DNA of 64,000 nt from Kitasatospora sp. MAP12-44 (GTDB taxonomy: Bacteria > Actinomycetota > Actinomycetes > Streptomycetales > Streptomycetaceae). A model generated the notes under the pieces. That model was not told where the DNA came from. It saw only the letters and a program-made list of their open reading frames with translations, and ran no database searches. Positions 59,600-64,000 of the stretch are shown one piece after another; the stretch's first letter is position 1, and each line of letters begins with the position of its first letter. A program made the position numbers and the translations under genes. The stretch spans positions 6,944,001 through 7,008,000 of the forward strand of contig NZ_JARZAE010000004.1 of the NCBI RefSeq assembly GCF_029892095.1, read 5' to 3'.

Positions 59600-60379
59600 A
59601 TGTCAGGTCTCAAATCGGGTGACATGCGCACCGTCGATGTCGCACGGCGTGCCGGGTGCTCCGTCCAACAGGTTCGCAATCTTGAACGCGACAGTGTGCT
59701 TCCGGCTGCGACGCGCACAGCCACGGGCTACCGGATCTATGGAGAGATACATCTCCAGTCCGCGCTGGCCTACCGGGCACTCGCGGCAGGCACGGGTCCG
59801 ACCGAGGCCAAGAAGATCGTTCGGGCCGTTCACCAGTACCCCGCCTCGCAGCTGATGCTCGCCCTTCTCGATGCGGCGCACGCCCGACTCGACACAGAGC
59901 GCACGGAACTGAGGCTGGCCAAGGAGGCCGCCCGGGCAATCTCCAGCGAGCCGATCGAAGACGTACGTGCATCGGACTCGATGAGCGTCTCCGAACTCGC
60001 CGCCGCTCTCGGCGTGCGCCCTTCGACGTTGCGGTACTGGGACGCGGAGGAGCTTGTCGTCCCCGACCGCGACCCCGCGCGCGGTACGCGCCGATACACA
60101 CCCGCCCAAGTCCGGGATGTACGGATCGTTCACCAACTGCGCAAGGCCGGCTACCGCATCGCACCCCTTCGGGCCCTGATCCCGGAGCTACGGCGCGCCC
60201 GCCGATCGGAGGATGTCGCCTCCGCGCTGGCTGCCAGAGACGCCAGCATCGCGGCCCGCTCCAAAGCCCTCCTCGACGGCGCTGCCGCGCTCAGCGCTGT
60301 GCTCTCACTGGCAACCTCAGCACCCCACATGTCCGGGGCCGACACATCCAGTCGCCACCCACCAGCGACACCTACCTGA
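59600..60379 (+). CDS. Double-MerR HTH regulator
   Basis: 259 residues with two MerR-type winged helices: one near the N-terminus (TVDVARRAGCSVQQVRNLER) and one in the middle (MSVSELAAALGVRPSTLRYW, then the wing RYTPAQVRDVRIVHQLRKAG). The two are joined by a helical linker rich in acidic and basic residues. Two DNA-binding heads on one chain are uncommon. It ends 69 bp before the tRNA-like array. Start at 59600 (AGGGGA upstream). Confidence 0.82.
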   Translation: MSGLKSGDMRTVDVARRAGCSVQQVRNLERDSVLPAATRTATGYRIYGEIHLQSALAYRALAAGTGPTEAKKIVRAVHQYPASQLMLALLDAAHARLDTERTELRLAKEAARAISSEPIEDVRASDSMSVSELAAALGVRPSTLRYWDAEELVVPDRDPARGTRRYTPAQVRDVRIVHQLRKAGYRIAPLRALIPELRRARRSEDVASALAARDASIAARSKALLDGAAALSAVLSLATSAPHMSGADTSSRHPPATPT

Positions 60380-60446
60380 TGCATGGAACGTCGGACCCGC
60401 CGACTTCCTGAACGTACGACAGCCCCACGGGGCGGCAACCTACTTG

Positions 60447-60539
<93 letters not shown>

Positions 60540-60669
60540 ATGCTCGCCCGCCCTGTTCACGGGAACAACTGTGCCAGCCACCCCTGACACCTACCTGACG
60601 CCCGGAACGTCGGACCCGCCGACTTCCCTGAACACACGACAGCCGCCCCCCGGGGTGGTGACGCACTTG

Positions 60670-60763
<94 letters not shown>

Positions 60764-60934
60764 ATGCTCGCGGTCCGGGCTTCCGCCCGTCCCGTTCACA
60801 AGAAGAACTCTGCCAGCCGGCGCTGATGCCCGACTGACCGTCGCCTGACGCGTGGGACGTCGGGCTGGTCGATTTCCTGTGAACGCGCGGCAGTCGCCCC
60901 GGGGGAGTATCTCCCTGGGGCGGCGATGTGTTTG

Positions 60935-61028
<94 letters not shown>

Positions 61029-61199
61029 ATGCTCGCGGTCCGGGCTTCCGCCCGTCCCGTTCACAAGAAGAACTCTGCCAGCCACCGCTGATGCCCGACT
61101 GACCGTCACCTGACGCATGGGACGTCGGGTCGGTCGATTTCCTGTGAACGCGCGGCAGCCGCCCCGGGGGAGTATCTCCCTGGGGCGGCGATGTGTTTG

Positions 61200-61293
<94 letters not shown>

Positions 61294-61466
61294 ATGCTCC
61301 CGGTCCGGACTTCCGCCCGTCCCGTTCACAAGAAGAACTCTGCCAGCCGGCGCTGATACCCGACTGACCGTCACCTGACGCATGGGACGTCGGGCTGGTC
61401 GACTTCCTGCGAACGTACGGCAGCCGCCCCGGGGGAGTATCTCCCTGGGGCGGCAACCTACTTGGG

Positions 61467-61558
61467 CGGAGAGGGCAGGATTCGAACCTGCGAAGGCCAC
61501 AAAGACCCGACCGGAGCCGAAGCCCCGGCCCCCGATAAACCACTCCGGGCACCTATCC
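61467..61558 (-). tRNA. tRNA-like gene, copy 5
   Basis: 92 bases. Hairpin loop TTCG, a classic stable tetraloop. Variable arm GGGTC-TTTGT-GGCCT and an acceptor-proximal GGAGTGG set it apart from copies 1-4; it is nearly identical to copy 6, so these two are the latest duplication. Confidence 0.65.
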
Positions 61559-61731
61559 ATGCTCCCGGTCCGGGCTTCCGCCCGTCCCGTTCACAAGAAG
61601 AACTCTGCCAGCCACCGCTGATACCCGACTGACCGTCGCCTGACGCGTGGGACGTCGGGCTGGTCGACTTCCTGCGAACGTACGGCAGCCGCCCCGGGGG
61701 AGTATCTCCCTGGGGCGGCAACCTACTTGGG

Positions 61732-61823
61732 CGGAGAGGGCAGGATTCGAACCTGCGAAGGCCACAAAGACCCGACCGGAGCCGAAGCCCCGGCCCCCGA
61801 TAAACCACTCCGGGCACCTATCC
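61732..61823 (-). tRNA. tRNA-like gene, copy 6
   Basis: 92 bases, the same as copy 5 including the TTCG loop. The next unit upstream on + coordinates (from 61997) keeps only the acceptor end before the sequence changes to an IS remnant. Confidence 0.65.
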
Positions 61824-62002
61824 ATGCTCCCGGTCCGGGCTTCCGCCCGTCCCGTTCACAAGAAGAACTCTGCCAGCCACCGCTGATACCCGACTGACCG
61901 TCGCCTGACGCGTGGGACGTCGGGCTGGTCGACTTCCTGCGGACGCGCGGCAGCCGCCCGAGGGGAACAATCTCCCGGGGCGGCAACCTACTTGGGCGGA
62001 AA

Positions 62003-62323
62003 GGGCTGGTCCCGTTGAGGACGAGGGCGGCGCGGGCGATGTCGCCGATGCGGGTCGGGCTGAGCGTGACGTGCTTGCTCGGACTGGCCCTTGGTAGTGG
62101 TAGCCGGTGGCCTGGGAGGCGCCGGCGTTGCGGGCCGAGCAGTGCACGCAACCGCGGTCGCGGAAGCAGCGCAGCACCAGCACGGCCTGCCGAAACGGTC
62201 CCAGCGTCCGGGGAGCGTCTGGGAGTTCCCCAGCAGGTGAGCGAGGAACTCCACCACATGGCGCGGGACGTCGAGCGTGGCGACATGGGTGACCAATGTG
62301 CAGCCTCTGGTTGCTACGGACAT
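62003..62323 (-). mobile_element. IS5-like transposase remnant
   Basis: Three frames carry consecutive parts of one transposase: TLVTHVATLDVPRHVVEFLA (N-terminus), GPFRQAVLVLRCFRDRGCVH with ASQATGYHY (the HTH region), and KHVTLSPTRIGDIARAALVL (C-terminal end). The DDE core between them is deleted. It joins the array exactly inside a truncated tRNA-like unit, so insertion followed by deletion is likely. Confidence 0.7.
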
Positions 62324-62482
62324 GATCTTGGCGGACCTGTCCTACCGGGGGCTTCACGAGATGGCTCGGTGCCCAGTGGATCTCAGAGCCGGGGCGTGCC
62401 CTGCTGGCCGAATCCGCGGTCGGTCGCGCTTCCGACGCAGTACCGTGGCTCGGTGGATGAGATGCCAGCCCCGACGGCGGGT

Positions 62483-62780
62483 ATGACGATCAGCGTTCGG
62501 ATGCGCCAGGACGTAGTGATCGTCGATCCGGAGGGCAGCCGAGGACATCTGCGATGTCTATGACGCTGTGTGGGCTCTGCTGGACCGATTCGGTCGGCTC
62601 GCAGCCGACGCACCAGCGTCCGCCGGACTCCCCGGCTAACGGATTCCGGACTGCCCGGACGGACTCTCACCTGCGGGCGAGTGCAAGCACATCGTGCTGA
62701 ACGATCCGCAACCACTACAGGACTACGGCTGTTTCATGCCCGAGGGGTATGACCCGTTCGCCGTCCCGCCAGGGGTGTGA
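62483..62780 (+). pseudogene. Decayed ORF of unknown family
   Basis: Coding-like pieces in sequence: MTISVRMRQDVVIVDPEG, then after a frame change VYDAVWALLDRFGRLAADAP, an in-frame TAA at 62637, and LSPAGE...IVLNDPQPLQDYGCF ending DPFAVPPGV. The order and style suggest one short gene broken by a frameshift/deletion and a stop codon. The remaining stretch 62324-62482 shows nothing. Confidence 0.4.
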
Positions 62781-62827
62781 TGCCGTCCACCGCGACAGGC
62801 TGCCTGACGTATGGGCCGGTCGACTTG

Positions 62828-62921
<94 letters not shown>

Positions 62922-63015
62922 GTGCTCCCGGTCCGGGCTTCCGCCTGTCCCGTTCACAGGAAGAACTGTGCCAGTCGGCGCTGATACCTGGCTGACCCCC
63001 ATCTGACGCGTTCCG

Positions 63016-64000
63016 TCAGTGCAGGCCGACGACCGGTGGTTCGTTGCTGGTGCCGTCTTCGGAGACGATGGTGAACCGGTTGCCGGCGGAGACTGAGAGG
63101 TCCACCGGCAGGTACGAGACGCCGCCGTTGATGCCCAGGCTCGTGGACCGGTGTCCCATGGCGACGTCGATCCGGGACAGTGTGTTCTGGGTCAGTGCCC
63201 AGATTCCGGTGCCGGCGGGATCAACCGCGAGGCCGATCGTCTGGTCGTCCAACCCCGCTGTCCACTGCTTGCTGCCGTCGGCGAGCGAGTAGGCGACCAG
63301 GCGACCGGTGGCGTTGCGGTTGATGCCGTTCTTCGACCGGCTGAAGGTGACGTCGTTCGGCTTCTCGGCCGGCACGATGAGCAGGTCACCGACGACCAGT
63401 GCGCTGTACAGCGGGCGGGCGGTGAAGGATGCGAACGAGTCGGTGGATCCGCCGAGGAGGATGTCCAGGTCGTACTCGTCACCGGAGACGGGAATCGAGG
63501 AACGCAGGTGGCCTGCTTGGTCGTAGCTGAGCACGGCGTGCGTACCGCGCTCGCCGTTCTCGTCGACCCACAGGGTGAGCGGGGCGGTGGAGAGCACGGC
63601 CAGGTCGTTCAGCCCGTTGGCGGTCGGCAGCGCGACCTGCGTCTGCTCCCTGCCGTCCTGCGCCGCCAGGGAGCGCAGCACCGGGGCGGCGGAGCCGCAA
63701 TCCGCGACGGTCACCACGGAGTTCGCGCCACCAGCGCCACCCGCGCCGCCACCACCAGCGCCACCCGCGACGCGCAGCGGTGTGCAGCCGGGGGCGGGGG
63801 CGCTGCGCCAGGCCGCCGAGCCGTTGGCCAGGTTCAGTGCGCGCCAGTCGGTGTTCTCCTGGAGGACGGCGCTGTCGCCCGCGATGGCGAGCACGCCGGC
63901 TGCGGCCGAGTCGCCGGAGCGGGCCGGCGCGTCCAGTTGGGCCGTCCAGCGGGCCGTGCCGCTCGACAGGTCGAGCGCGACCACGGCGGCGCACGGCTGG
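63016..64000 (-). CDS. PQQ-like beta-propeller protein, 5' truncated by the window edge
   Basis: At least 328 residues; the frame stays open through base 64000. Repeated propeller blades: VALDLSSGTARWTAQLDAPA, WRALNLANGSAAWRSAP, RLVAYSLADGSKQWTAGLDD. Such proteins in Streptomyces are often the extracytoplasmic part of a Ser/Thr kinase or a BamB-like protein; which one cannot be told here. A Gly-Ala repeat (GGAGGGGAGGAGG) interrupts one blade. Confidence 0.8.
   Translation of the reverse strand, partial: QPCAAVVALDLSSGTARWTAQLDAPARSGDSAAAGVLAIAGDSAVLQENTDWRALNLANGSAAWRSAPAPGCTPLRVAGGAGGGGAGGAGGANSVVTVADCGSAAPVLRSLAAQDGREQTQVALPTANGLNDLAVLSTAPLTLWVDENGERGTHAVLSYDQAGHLRSSIPVSGDEYDLDILLGGSTDSFASFTARPLYSALVVGDLLIVPAEKPNDVTFSRSKNGINRNATGRLVAYSLADGSKQWTAGLDDQTIGLAVDPAGTGIWALTQNTLSRIDVAMGHRSTSLGINGGVSYLPVDLSVSAGNRFTIVSEDGTSNEPPVVGLH

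Overview
The window is very GC-rich, with strong third-codon-position GC bias, and carries several actinomycete signatures: a CvnABCD conservon, the ImuA'-ImuB-DnaE2 mutasome, a c-di-AMP riboswitch of the Streptomyces type, and many secreted or TetR-regulated genes. It is most likely chromosomal DNA of a Streptomyces or Kitasatospora relative. This assignment is inferred from gene content; no rRNA gene is present to test it. LAYOUT. 1-4 kb: the end of an SGNH hydrolase, a perfect 42-bp palindromic terminator, a GH18 chitinase broken by one extra base, and a fatty acyl-CoA synthetase. 4.2-8.3 kb: a complete conservon (sensor kinase, roadblock protein, DUF742 protein, small GTPase) with overlapping genes. 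8.5-11.4 kb: a stand-alone winged-helix protein, an aldo/keto reductase, and a Clp N-domain/HTH pair behind a leaderless promoter covered by two matching palindromes. 11.4-17.2 kb: the SOS mutasome operon with a LexA box over the imuA' start. 17.4-31.4 kb: an accessory stretch of small regulator/enzyme modules (TetR-DUF1772, TetR-DUF4865-phosphotriesterase-like, TetR/SDR), an esterase, a methyltransferase and a LuxR regulator, plus one SnoaL-like gene with an internal stop. 31.4-33.3 kb: a c-di-AMP riboswitch in front of a secreted GH16-like glycosidase. 33.4-53.3 kb is the metabolic core, a purine-ring and glyoxylate salvage island. Urate is oxidised by uricase, HIU hydrolase and OHCU decarboxylase to allantoin. 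Allantoinase and allantoicase then give ureidoglycolate and urea. Glyoxylate is used either by malate synthase or by glyoxylate carboligase, hydroxypyruvate isomerase, tartronate semialdehyde reductase and glycerate kinase. Catalase removes the peroxide made by uricase. An 8-oxoguanine deaminase-like enzyme feeds urate in. No xanthine dehydrogenase or ureidoglycolate lyase is recognisable here. Five promoters of this island carry one shared 19-bp palindrome, and the three glyoxylate-consuming promoters also carry paired 15-bp sites exactly 21 bp apart. This reads as a two-layer control system, with an IclR regulator (AllR-like) and a YheO-type HTH protein encoded alongside. The island is interrupted by a lipoprotein, an I36-type inhibitor and a catalytically degenerate IS4-like protein. 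53.4-60.4 kb: a Crp-like regulator, small genes, an IclR regulator, an LLM oxidoreductase, an aldo/keto reductase, a decayed MFS transporter, a DUF6194 protein and a double-MerR protein. 60.4-62.9 kb: the most unusual region. Seven copies of a class II tRNA-like gene lie on the minus strand, five of them in an exact 265-bp tandem period. The anticodon arm is replaced by a 9-bp hairpin with a tetraloop, and each unit is followed by a terminator-like hairpin. The array is cut by an IS5-like transposase remnant and a decayed ORF. The window ends inside a PQQ-like beta-propeller protein.
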